Shown piece by piece: positions 25,420-34,371 of a DNA stretch of 35,504 nucleotides. The DNA lies in the NCBI GenBank assembly GCA_031394355.1, contig JANNSU010000010.1, positions 1-35,504 of the forward strand, written 5' to 3'. The translations under genes were made by a program, and so were the position numbers. The first letter of the stretch is position 1, and each line of letters starts with the position of its first letter. The notes under the pieces are model-generated. The model searched no databases, was not told the DNA's origin, and saw nothing but the letters and a program-made list of their open reading frames with translations. The stretch comes from JAEUMY01 sp031394355. GTDB lineage: Bacteria; Pseudomonadota; Gammaproteobacteria; Burkholderiales; Usitatibacteraceae.

Positions 25420-28400
25420 GTGACCCTCCTGCCAGACTTTCTCTCCTCAGCCTGCCGAGTTCTGCGCGAATATTCGCACCACGCTTTACGTCCTGCGAAG
25501 TGCCAAAGGCGCCTGGCCGGACTTGTTGCGGCGTTGACCTTGCTTGCCCCCGGCATGGTGCTGGCGCAGAGTGAGCCAGCTAGCAAAGTCATCGCAAAGG
25601 TTGACGGTAGTTCGCGCCCGCAGGCTCGGAAGGACAAGCAGACCCGTTTCCGCATTCCTGAAGCAAAAGTGCGCGAGCCTGCCACCACCGCAGCGGAATA
25701 TCAGCAACAGCGGGCCAAGGCCGCGCTGGCTGTGCAGGCAAAGTCCGTGGTCGTGCCGAAAGCGGCTCCACCAGCCGCCGGTCCCGCCGATCTGGGCGAA
25801 AGCGACGAAGTGGTATTGAGCCCCGCAGTGCGTGCGCTGGCCGCGACGCTCAACAACAATCCAGTCAAGATCTCCGCGTGGGTGCATGACAACATCCGCT
25901 TCGCGCCCACCTACGGCGCTACTCAGAACGCCGACGCCGTCCTGAAGTCCCGCCAAGGCAACGCCTTTGATACGGCCAGCCTCACCATCGCACTCTTGCG
26001 TTCCGCCAACATCCCGGCACGCTATGTCTACGGTAGCGTTGAAGTCGCGGCTGGACCTGCGCAGGCTTGGCTCGGCGGCGTCGCAACTCCCGAGGCCGCG
26101 CTCGACCTGCTGGCACAAGGCGGCATCCCCAGTGCCGCAGTCATCGCTGGTGGCCGTGTGACTGCGATTCGGCTGGAGCATGTGTGGGTCGAAGCACACA
26201 TCGACTTCTATCCATCGCGCGGTGCCGTGAACCGCGCCGCGGATAGCTGGGTGCCGATCGATGCGTCCTTCAAACAGCCGGTCGTCGTCCCGGGCCTGGA
26301 CCTGCGCACCGTAGCGTCCGTGGATGCCGTGGTGCTTTCCGGACAGTTGCTGCAGGGTGCGACCCCGGCTCAGGATGGCATCAGCCGATTGAACCAGAGT
26401 GCGCTCACCACGTCGCTGAGTGCCTTCAAAACCCAGGCTCAGACCACCATCAACGGCCAGAAGCCCAATGCCACGGTAGGCGATGTACTCGGACGCGAGA
26501 CGCTCGCGGCGCAGACACTGCCGCTGCTTGCGGGCACGCTGCCGTACAAACTGGTTGCCCAGTTGGACCGGTACTCCACCGTGCCGGACACCAAACGCTG
26601 GAAGCTGGGTTACGGTGTTTACGCGAGCGATGTCGAGCGCAGCCAAGGCACGGCCATCGCTGTCATCGAGCGCAACGTTGCAGCACTTGCCGGCAACAGT
26701 CTCGCCATCACTTTCATGCCCGCCACCGCGCTGGATCAGACCGAGCTGAACCAGGCGCTGTCCGGGGCCGCATTACCGGCGACCCTGCCTGCCAATCGCA
26801 TCCGCGTGAAGGCCCAACTCTGGTCAAACGGTCAGCTGGCAGGGGAGGGCGGCAGCAGCCTGATGGGCACGCCGCTTGTGGGCGGCATCCGCATCTTCGA
26901 TCCGCGTATTGGTGATTGGACCGACGAGCCATCGCACCGCATTCTCGCCGGTGAAACACACGTCCTTGCCATCGCGGCGCTCGGCGTCACGCGTGATGAA
27001 CTCGAAGCCAGCCGCGACCGCCTCACCGCGTTGCGTGCAAAACTCGATGCCCGCCAGTTCACCGGTCTTACTCAGGCCGGTATCTCTGCCGAGATGCTGC
27101 ACCATGCAGCGCTCACTTGGCTGGCGGCACATGCGGGTGACACCCGGCTCGTCAAGCGTGCCCATGGTATGGCGGGCTTTCCGCTGCCTTCGGTTGCGCG
27201 CGCATCCACTGTCGCGGCAGTCACCACCCTGTCTGGCGCGGTGGACACCATTCGCTTCCCATCACTGGCCCTCACGAGCGAATTCGTCGCCGCGACCGCC
27301 ACGCCGAAGCTGGCTCAGGGCGTACGGGGGAGGGAGCATCTGCGTGCCGTGAGCGCCCGCGGCACGGTTCTCTCGCAACTCGTCTTGGAGCGAATATTCG
27401 CAACGCAGCCCGGCGCCACGACGTCGGCTGTCTGCGCGTTGAGTCGCGCCAATGACGATGGCCAGAAGTTGTTCGTTGTTACTCAAGCCAATCGCGCCCA
27501 GACCATCCCGCAATTGACGCTGCCGGATGCGACGCGCGAAGTGCTGGATGACGCAGCCGCCATCGGCCTCACGGCGCTTACCAGCCAGCGTGACGTGCAA
27601 CTTGCCACCTGGACCGGCTCAGGCTACATCCTCGAAGATGTCGACACCGGTGGTGGCGACTATGCCGTCACCGACGGACGCAGCGCCGTGCACGCGCCCG
27701 TTGACGGCTGGATGACGCTCGCGCTGGCTGCGGAAGCAGTCAAGGGTGGGGCAGCAACAACCGTTGCGACCTCTCTCTCCACCGCGTTGGGTGCGGCCAT
27801 CGATTATCACCCAGCCGCCATCGCGCTCCTCGCCGACTACGACGCTGCACCCTGGAGCACTTTCGTTGGCGCCAATCCCGTACTGGAATCATTGTGGAGC
27901 GCGCAGGCCCAGTCGGGTCTCCTGCCGCCACTCGGCAATGCCACCGGCCCCGCCGCCTCCGGCGTGATGAGCCTTGCCCACTCGATTTCCGTCTGCCTCG
28001 CGTCTTCCCTGACACCTGCACCGACTCCCAACAACGCGCCGGGCTTCACCTCCACGCCGCCCGCTTCCGCCGCAATTGGCCAGCCGTACCAGTACCTTGC
28101 CACCGCAGTCGATCCCGATGGCGACCGGCTCACTTTCAGTCTCGGCACTGGTCCTGCTGGTCTCACGGTGTCTGCAATGGGTCTCGTGAGCTGGCCCGCT
28201 CCGGTGCAGGGCGCGCATGAAGTCATCGTCAAGGTCACTGACGGTCGCGTCACGACTGAGCAGCGATTCATTCTCACTGTCGGCACCGTACTGCCGCTTG
28301 ACCTGCAGCTGGCTGTCTCGCCTCAGTTCGTTGGCACGGGTGACACCGTCACTGTGCTGGTTGCCGCCGCTGGTGGGCGCGGGCCGGTCACGCGCAGCCT

Positions 28401-31400
28401 CAAGGTCAACAATGCTGTCGTGGCACTGGATGCAAATGGCGAGGCCCGGATCACCGCCGGCGCATCTGGCGCGTACCGCATCGATGCTACAGCCACCGAC
28501 GGCACCGACTCGCTCGTACGGCAGAGTTTCTATGCCGTGCGTGATCCCGCAGATACGGTCAAGCCCTTGGCCCAAATCACGACGCCAGAACAGGATGGCG
28601 AGGTCTCCGCTCCTACGGATATCGTTGGCACCGCCAGCGACGCGGCGCTAGCCGAATACCAGCTCCTCATTGCCCCGGCGGGCAGTGGACGCTATACCGT
28701 GTTCGCACGCGGCTACGCCTCTGTCACCAACGGCGTGCTGGGCAAGCTCGATCCCAGCGTCCTCGCCAATGGACTGTGGGATGTGCTCCTGAATGTCATC
28801 GACGTGAATGGCCAGGTCACCACCACCAAACTCACCATCGAGATCACCGGCCAGTTGAAGGTGGGCCAGTTCTCCGTGTCGTTCCTCGACATGTCGGTCG
28901 AAGCGGCGGGCCTGCCGCTGCAGGTCACCCGCACCTACGACACCCGGCGCAAAGCCGAGAGTCTCGATTTCGGCCACGGCTGGACGGTGGACTATCAGAA
29001 CCTGAAGCTGCAAAAGAACATGACCACGGGCCTCGGCTGGAGTGTCGTCACGCGCCAGTTCCAGCTCTGTCTCATCCCGGCCGGCAAACGCAAGGTCAAC
29101 ATCACGCTGCCGGACGGCAAGGTCGAGCGTTTCGAAGCCCGCCAGGCGCAGGAGTGCGCGACAGCCCAGGTCCCGCCCATCGACATCCGCTTTGATCCCC
29201 TCGCCAATACCACCAGCAAGCTCGAAGCCTTGAATGTCCCGCCACTGCGGGCGCAGGGCGGCAACCTTTTCGACGACAACGAGTTTGGTCCGTGGAATCC
29301 GAAGGAATTCAAGCTCACCACGTTGGATGGCATGCAGTTCTTCCTGGGACAGGACTTCGGCATCCGCAGAGTTGTCGAGCCCAACGGCAACACGCTCACT
29401 TTCGGCGCCTCGGGTGTTGTTCACTCCAACGGCGACAGCATCACCTTCACCCGCGACGCACAGGGCCGCATCACCGCTATTACCGACCCCACCGGCAAGC
29501 GCGTCACCTATGCCTATACCGCCGACGGCGACCTGAAGAGCGCCACCGACCGCCAGGGACTGGTGGCCGAGCACACTTACGACCGCCGCCACAGCCTCGT
29601 GTCCTTCACCGACCCGAGAGGCGTGCAGCTGGCGCGTAACGAATACGACGAAGCCGGTCGACTCGTCGCGCAGTACGACGCCGCTGGCGTCAAGCTGGAT
29701 CTCTCCTTGCGTGATCCCGCCACCAACAAGGAAGTCGTCAAAGACCGCCGGGGCGGCATCACCACCTATGTCTATGACGCCAAGGGCAACGTCACCAGCC
29801 ACGTCGATGCGCTGAACGGCACCACGGCCTACACCTACGACGCCAACGACAACGAACTCACTATCCGTGACGCCAACGGCCTCACCACCACGCGCACCTT
29901 CGACGCCAACAACAATCAGCTCACCGAAGCCAATGCGCTTGGCCACACCACCACCTACGCCTACGCCCCCAACACCCGCAACGTCACCAAGATCACTGAT
30001 GCGCGGGGCAAGGTCACCGACATCGGCTATGCTGGCAACGGCAACCTGCTAAGTCTCAAGGACGGCGCCGGCAACGTCACCAGCCTGGGCTACGACGCGA
30101 GCGGCAATCTCACCAGTCTCAAGAACCATCTCAATCAGGAGACCAAGTACGTCTACGATGCCAAGGGGCGGAAGACAGAAGAGACCGATCCCGCCGGCAC
30201 CAAGACCACCTACACCCACGACGCCAACGGCAACGTCCTCACCACCACCACGACCCGGGTCGTGAACGGGTCGGGTGGGCCAGTGAGCCAGACCATCACC
30301 ACCACCCGCCAGGTCGATGCCGACGGCAATGTCACCCTGGAGACTGACTCCGCTGGCGGCATCACCCGCACCACCTACAACGCCCTCAAAAAGCCCGCGA
30401 CCGTCACCGATGCCCTGGGTCGCGTCACCCAATATGGCTACGACGCGCGTGGCCACCAAACCAGCACCACCCATCCCGATGGCAAGGTCGAACGCAAGAC
30501 GTTTGATGCCGACGGCAACCTCACCGAAGAGACCGACCGCGACGGCCGCACCACCGTCCACACCTACGATCTCCTCAAGCGCCTCACCAAGACCACCTAT
30601 CCCGACGGAAGATTCATCGAGAACGTTTACGACGCCGGTGGCCGTCTCACCCAAGTCAAGGACGAACGCGGCAACACCACCGTCCACGAATACGACAACG
30701 CCAACCGCCGGATCAAGACCACCGATCCCGCAGGCATCACCCAATTCGCCTACGACAACAACGGCAACCTGACCCAGGTCACTGATCCGAAGGGGCGGAT
30801 CACCACCCATGTCTACGACGATGCCAACCGCAGAACCAAGACCACCCATCCGCTGACCGCCCCCGACACGGTGGCCAAGTCCGAGAGCTTCGAATACGAT
30901 GGCGCCGGACGCAGAACCGCCTGGATCGATATCGCGAATATACGCACCGACTACGCCTACGACCCCGCAGGACGGCTGAACAAGGTCACGCAAGCCCCGC
31001 CGGTCACCAATGGCACCCGCCCCATCACTCAGTACGGCTACGACGAACTGGGCAACAAGGTCTCCCAGACCGACGCCCTGAACCGCCAGACGAAGTGGGA
31101 CTACGACACGCTGGGCCGGATGACGAAGCGCACCCTGCCGGGCGGCCAGAGCGAGACCTTCGAATACGACGCCAACGGCAATGTGACGAAGCACACCACC
31201 TTCAAAGGCGACGTCCTCACCTTTACCTACGACGAACTCAACCGCATCAAGACCAAGACTGTCCCTGCCGGGAGCAGCACCACCGGCACGCCGCTCACCA
31301 CCGACACCACCTGGACCTACACCACCTCCGGCCAAGTAGAAAAAGTCACCGACAAGAGAGGCGACACCCTCTACCAATACGACCAGAGAGACCGTGTCAC

Positions 31401-33225
31401 CCAGATCACCCATCCCGAAGGCTGGGTCGTGCAGTACGGCTATGACGAAGCGGGCAACCGGGCCACGCTCACCACTAAGTACCAGCAGGAAGCGGCGCGG
31501 ACAACAAGCTACCAGTACGACCCCGCCAACCGCCTCAGCCAGCTCACCGATCCTGACGGCGGCATCACCACCTTCGTATATGACGCCAATGGCATCCAGA
31601 CCGAGGTGGTGAAGCCCAACGGCACCAAGACGATCAACACCTTCGATGAGCGGAATCGTCTCACCAAGATCGAGCACCGGAAAATCAGCGACAACAGTCT
31701 CCTCCAGTCGTTTGAAGCCAAGTGGAATGCGCAGGGGTTGAGAAGCGAAGTCCTGACCACCCGGGGTGCTATCGCCTGCCGCATGAACTACACCTACGAC
31801 AACCTGGGCAGACTTACTCAGGCCTTCCAACAGGCGGCGGGTAACTGTTCGCAGTACGTCGACACCTATACCCTGGACGCTGTTGGAAACCGCATCAACG
31901 ACAACAACAGCACCGTCCACGGCAGTGGCACCTTCACCACCGACGTCAACGACCGCATCACCCAGATCACCGGCGGCGGCAAGCAGGGCCTGTACGAATA
32001 CGACACCAACGGCAACGTCACCAAGCTCACTGACACCTACCTTGGCAGAGCCAGTGCCCAATACCGGTATGACGCCGAGAACCGGCTCGTCGCGGTCATT
32101 CCCGGCAGCACTGGCAAGCAACACAACTACCACTATGACCATGAAGGGCAACTGGTCGGCACGAGTGAAGGGGAGGGGACGGACCTCACCAAGACGGTCA
32201 AGTACCTGGTGGACAAGCTGGCGCCGTACAGCCAGATACTGGAGGAGAGGGATGGGAATGGGAAGCTCAAAGCGAGGTATGACTTTGCACCCGGCAGCAC
32301 GACGCCGCTGAAGGTCACGGCGCTGATGACCACCGGATCAACCGAGGCACTGCAGACGGCGTACTACCACTCGGATCACTTGAGTGTGAGGTTGCTGACG
32401 GACAGCGCAGGGACTGTTCTCAACACCTATGCGTATAGCCCGTATGGCGAGCCTGTGGCGGCGCTGACGACGGGGACGTTCCCCAACAGTCATCAGTTTG
32501 CGGGGGAGCGGTATTACGCGGAGAGCGGGTTCACCTACCTGAGAGCGCGGTGGATGGATCAGAGGACGGGGAGGTTCATCGGGATTGATCCGCATCCGGG
32601 GGTATCCAAGTACCCAATGTCGTTGCATGACTACGGTTACACATGGAACAACCCAATCAATCAGTCTGATCCGTCTGGAGAATCTCTTCTCGGGACAATA
32701 GTTGATGTCGGATTGAGCAACGGGTTGGGAAATTCTGTTCGAATTGTCGGCGCTCAGGGTGCGCGTAGTAGTGCGAGTCGAATCCTCTTTGGACGCCCAC
32801 CGCAGGACTTTGGCATAGTGGGCGAGCTTGTAATTAAGGTGCTCGAAGAAGTAATTGAGGACTTGGTGGGAGTCGATTTTGACAATCAGCAGAAAGCGGG
32901 CCAAGCAGTTCACAAAGACTTCAAAAGCAAGATACTTAGCAAGTTTCCAAATCTTACCTTGCCGTTTCCTGTACCAGGTTGCCCTAATCTTCGTCTCGAT
33001 CTTGAACCATTCGCTCACGAGGATAGTCCAGGAGCGGTAACCAGAAGCAATCCCAAAGGTTCGGTTGGCGTTGACGTTCTTGTACTCTGTGGCAACCAGA
33101 AGGAGCCCGCGCTGGCACTGGAAATTAAAACCGGCCGAGGAATGTCAAAGTCAAAATTTGCGGCACGAGAAAAGGCATTTGGCGTGGGCGTAATCCAGAT
33201 TTCCTTGAAGACCACGAGGAGGTAG
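25420..33225 (+). CDS. Sec-exported YD/RHS-repeat polymorphic toxin
   Basis: 2601 residues from GTG 25420 (AAGGA 6 nt upstream); ATG 25381 is an alternative with no ribosome site. A long n-region precedes the signal core LAGLVAALTLLAPGMVLAQ (31-50). Residues ~149-285 are transglutaminase-like (GNAFDTASLTIALLRSANIPARYVYG, EHVWVEAH, WVPIDASF): H254 and D281 are kept but the Cys position is Ala182. A putative Ig domain lies near 873-956, a SpvB/DUF6531-like entry near 1147 (FSVSFLDMSVEAAGLPLQVT), YD repeats at ~1330-2300, and the RHS core at ~2308-2420 (YHSDHLSVRLLTD to NPINQSDPSG). The 181-residue tip is variable by family precedent and has a nuclease signature. RHS shells encase toxic tips; release occurs near DPxG. 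No PAAR or VgrG gene is present, so export seems Sec-based, not T6SS. Likely co-transcribed with the giant gene. Confidence 0.92.
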   Translation: MTLLPDFLSSACRVLREYSHHALRPAKCQRRLAGLVAALTLLAPGMVLAQSEPASKVIAKVDGSSRPQARKDKQTRFRIPEAKVREPATTAAEYQQQRAKAALAVQAKSVVVPKAAPPAAGPADLGESDEVVLSPAVRALAATLNNNPVKISAWVHDNIRFAPTYGATQNADAVLKSRQGNAFDTASLTIALLRSANIPARYVYGSVEVAAGPAQAWLGGVATPEAALDLLAQGGIPSAAVIAGGRVTAIRLEHVWVEAHIDFYPSRGAVNRAADSWVPIDASFKQPVVVPGLDLRTVASVDAVVLSGQLLQGATPAQDGISRLNQSALTTSLSAFKTQAQTTINGQKPNATVGDVLGRETLAAQTLPLLAGTLPYKLVAQLDRYSTVPDTKRWKLGYGVYASDVERSQGTAIAVIERNVAALAGNSLAITFMPATALDQTELNQALSGAALPATLPANRIRVKAQLWSNGQLAGEGGSSLMGTPLVGGIRIFDPRIGDWTDEPSHRILAGETHVLAIAALGVTRDELEASRDRLTALRAKLDARQFTGLTQAGISAEMLHHAALTWLAAHAGDTRLVKRAHGMAGFPLPSVARASTVAAVTTLSGAVDTIRFPSLALTSEFVAATATPKLAQGVRGREHLRAVSARGTVLSQLVLERIFATQPGATTSAVCALSRANDDGQKLFVVTQANRAQTIPQLTLPDATREVLDDAAAIGLTALTSQRDVQLATWTGSGYILEDVDTGGGDYAVTDGRSAVHAPVDGWMTLALAAEAVKGGAATTVATSLSTALGAAIDYHPAAIALLADYDAAPWSTFVGANPVLESLWSAQAQSGLLPPLGNATGPAASGVMSLAHSISVCLASSLTPAPTPNNAPGFTSTPPASAAIGQPYQYLATAVDPDGDRLTFSLGTGPAGLTVSAMGLVSWPAPVQGAHEVIVKVTDGRVTTEQRFILTVGTVLPLDLQLAVSPQFVGTGDTVTVLVAAAGGRGPVTRSLKVNNAVVALDANGEARITAGASGAYRIDATATDGTDSLVRQSFYAVRDPADTVKPLAQITTPEQDGEVSAPTDIVGTASDAALAEYQLLIAPAGSGRYTVFARGYASVTNGVLGKLDPSVLANGLWDVLLNVIDVNGQVTTTKLTIEITGQLKVGQFSVSFLDMSVEAAGLPLQVTRTYDTRRKAESLDFGHGWTVDYQNLKLQKNMTTGLGWSVVTRQFQLCLIPAGKRKVNITLPDGKVERFEARQAQECATAQVPPIDIRFDPLANTTSKLEALNVPPLRAQGGNLFDDNEFGPWNPKEFKLTTLDGMQFFLGQDFGIRRVVEPNGNTLTFGASGVVHSNGDSITFTRDAQGRITAITDPTGKRVTYAYTADGDLKSATDRQGLVAEHTYDRRHSLVSFTDPRGVQLARNEYDEAGRLVAQYDAAGVKLDLSLRDPATNKEVVKDRRGGITTYVYDAKGNVTSHVDALNGTTAYTYDANDNELTIRDANGLTTTRTFDANNNQLTEANALGHTTTYAYAPNTRNVTKITDARGKVTDIGYAGNGNLLSLKDGAGNVTSLGYDASGNLTSLKNHLNQETKYVYDAKGRKTEETDPAGTKTTYTHDANGNVLTTTTTRVVNGSGGPVSQTITTTRQVDADGNVTLETDSAGGITRTTYNALKKPATVTDALGRVTQYGYDARGHQTSTTHPDGKVERKTFDADGNLTEETDRDGRTTVHTYDLLKRLTKTTYPDGRFIENVYDAGGRLTQVKDERGNTTVHEYDNANRRIKTTDPAGITQFAYDNNGNLTQVTDPKGRITTHVYDDANRRTKTTHPLTAPDTVAKSESFEYDGAGRRTAWIDIANIRTDYAYDPAGRLNKVTQAPPVTNGTRPITQYGYDELGNKVSQTDALNRQTKWDYDTLGRMTKRTLPGGQSETFEYDANGNVTKHTTFKGDVLTFTYDELNRIKTKTVPAGSSTTGTPLTTDTTWTYTTSGQVEKVTDKRGDTLYQYDQRDRVTQITHPEGWVVQYGYDEAGNRATLTTKYQQEAARTTSYQYDPANRLSQLTDPDGGITTFVYDANGIQTEVVKPNGTKTINTFDERNRLTKIEHRKISDNSLLQSFEAKWNAQGLRSEVLTTRGAIACRMNYTYDNLGRLTQAFQQAAGNCSQYVDTYTLDAVGNRINDNNSTVHGSGTFTTDVNDRITQITGGGKQGLYEYDTNGNVTKLTDTYLGRASAQYRYDAENRLVAVIPGSTGKQHNYHYDHEGQLVGTSEGEGTDLTKTVKYLVDKLAPYSQILEERDGNGKLKARYDFAPGSTTPLKVTALMTTGSTEALQTAYYHSDHLSVRLLTDSAGTVLNTYAYSPYGEPVAALTTGTFPNSHQFAGERYYAESGFTYLRARWMDQRTGRFIGIDPHPGVSKYPMSLHDYGYTWNNPINQSDPSGESLLGTIVDVGLSNGLGNSVRIVGAQGARSSASRILFGRPPQDFGIVGELVIKVLEEVIEDLVGVDFDNQQKAGQAVHKDFKSKILSKFPNLTLPFPVPGCPNLRLDLEPFAHEDSPGAVTRSNPKGSVGVDVLVLCGNQKEPALALEIKTGRGMSKSKFAAREKAFGVGVIQISLKTTRR
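25466..25477. repeat. GCGAATATTCGC palindrome, copy 9 (RHS signal peptide n-region)
   Basis: Read in the third frame as C GCG AAT ATT CGC -> CGC GAA TAT TCG CAC, giving REYSH. It is the first copy after a 13-kb gap. Confidence 0.85.
27390..27401. repeat. GCGAATATTCGC palindrome, copy 10 (inside RHS gene)
   Basis: Read as CGA ATA TTC GCA, giving ERIFAT. Confidence 0.85.
30934..30945. repeat. Degenerate palindrome GCGAATATACGC (inside RHS gene)
   Basis: One mismatch from the 12-bp core; read as GCG AAT ATA CGC, giving IANIRT, the same peptide as other copies. It may be a decaying copy. Confidence 0.5.
32106..32220 (+). repeat. RHS segment duplicated at 35390-35504
   Basis: 115 bp matching 35390-35504 at roughly 94%. 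Most differences are synonymous, apart from His/Tyr and Val/Thr changes. The right copy is cut by the window edge, so the true duplication is probably longer. Confidence 0.85.
32680..33222 (+). other. RHS C-terminal toxin tip, PD-(D/E)XK nuclease-like
   Basis: The 181 residues after DPSG (2421-2601). Base composition becomes visibly AT-richer from about 32640. Residues GSVGVDVLVLCGN then ALALEIKTGRG give Asp2552 on one strand and Glu2568-x-Lys2570 on the next, the core D...ExK spacing of restriction-endonuclease-fold enzymes. AGQAVHKDFKSKILSKF upstream may be the first helix. The predicted effect is nucleic-acid cleavage in a target cell; this is inference from the motif. Confidence 0.6.
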
Positions 33226-33229
33226 TCAA

Positions 33230-34366
33230 TTGACTTATAAGGACAGATTTGTGCGTGCCTTAGAATCGACACTTGCTCCGATAGGATTTCAGGTTGCCGG
33301 CGACCTCGTATTTCTACGAAAATCAGAGTCGGTGGTTCATGTAGTGAAGATCCTCTGGAAGCGTGATGTCTCTGATTATGCATGGGTAATGGTAGGTGCT
33401 TGGCACCCTGTGGTGCAGGCAGATTGGTCGGCAAACAAGCGCACTACAGTTAGGAAAATAGCGGGAACTATGTTTGGTGACAGATTGGGCGCAGCGCATG
33501 TTGGGTCTAACACGTTCTTTCGTTGCGAGGACGAACAATCAACTAGCGAAAGCTGCATGCATGTTGTAGCGTATATGCGTGCAGGGGGATTCCCATTCCT
33601 GGCCGCAATTAAGAATGCAAGAGATGTCCTGTGTGTTGGTACCCTTGCAGAGCGGCCATATATATCGATAGATGCGGCGAGTATCCGCGCATCTGAGAGC
33701 CTTGCCTTGAGTATTGATGTCGCATCGGTCCTGCCTAAAGGAACTCAAGATTGCGGGGCCTTTCCAGGTGTCGGCCAGTATGAATTGATGAGTGCCAAGA
33801 CTTGGATAGAGAAGTATGAAAATTCCAGCTTTGCACTCGCCTTGCTGAATGCGGGGTTTCAAGCCCTCGTTTGGCCAGACGCTGAATTTCGAAGCGTTCT
33901 TTACTTCGTGCGCGAGCGAGCTATTTTCACGGACGTGGTTGTTGTGACTCTTTCCCAGTTTGGCGCAAGAGGCACGATTCAGTGCCTAACGTGGATCCCC
34001 GAATTTAACGGGTTGGGAGGCGGCACCAGAGCTGTCGATCTTGGGACAGAATTTTGCCCAGAGCTCGCTACTGCATGGTGGGTTGGTCCAGATGGACAAA
34101 CTGATAGCGAGATAGTGATGGACTTCATGGCATTTCAGAATGCGGCCAAAGAATTGGGCCGATTGGGAAAGGCCTTTGGAAGGGTCGATAAGTGGTTAAA
34201 GAAAAAACGTGACGTCAACGACCTATTCGACTTTCCGCCAGGCGCAGCGCACGCTGCGCATAGTTTAGGTGTAACTTCCTACAATGACATGCTGCATCGC
34301 TGGAGGGACGAGGTACTTTCACTTTGGCGTGAACGGTCACGCTCCGGGTCAGGTCTTGCAAAGTAG
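33230..34366 (+). CDS. Probable immunity protein for the RHS tip
   Basis: A 378-residue protein from TTG 33230 (MTYKDRFVRALESTLAPIGFQ). AGGAGG, which is also the last two Arg codons of the toxin, lies 7 nt upstream; the gap from toxin stop to start is 4 nt. No signal peptide is seen, so it should be cytosolic, as expected for a nuclease immunity protein. The N-terminus (LAPIGFQVAGDLVFLRKSESVVHVVKILWKR) resembles DUF4304-type sequences (LKPLGFxxxGxxFxR); this is a weak likeness and the rest is unrecognised. Base composition is AT-richer than the RHS shell and like the toxin tip, as expected for a pair that moved together. The last residues, RSGSGLAK, are encoded by a REP-type remnant. Confidence 0.7.
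   Translation: MTYKDRFVRALESTLAPIGFQVAGDLVFLRKSESVVHVVKILWKRDVSDYAWVMVGAWHPVVQADWSANKRTTVRKIAGTMFGDRLGAAHVGSNTFFRCEDEQSTSESCMHVVAYMRAGGFPFLAAIKNARDVLCVGTLAERPYISIDAASIRASESLALSIDVASVLPKGTQDCGAFPGVGQYELMSAKTWIEKYENSSFALALLNAGFQALVWPDAEFRSVLYFVRERAIFTDVVVVTLSQFGARGTIQCLTWIPEFNGLGGGTRAVDLGTEFCPELATAWWVGPDGQTDSEIVMDFMAFQNAAKELGRLGKAFGRVDKWLKKKRDVNDLFDFPPGAAHAAHSLGVTSYNDMLHRWRDEVLSLWRERSRSGSGLAK
34346..34357 (+). repeat. GGGTCAGGTCTT remnant inside the immunity gene 3' end
   Basis: Matches the outer 12 bp of the RAYT element end at 34456-34467 and is followed by GCA where the RAYT end has TCA. It encodes SGSGL just before the stop. Confidence 0.6.
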
Positions 34367-34371
34367 CATTC

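Noticed and set aside
30049..32151. 700-residue open frame antisense to the YD repeats
   Set aside because: Caused by repetitive GC-rich codons of the RHS gene; Val/Gly/Asp-rich low-complexity product with no family resemblance.
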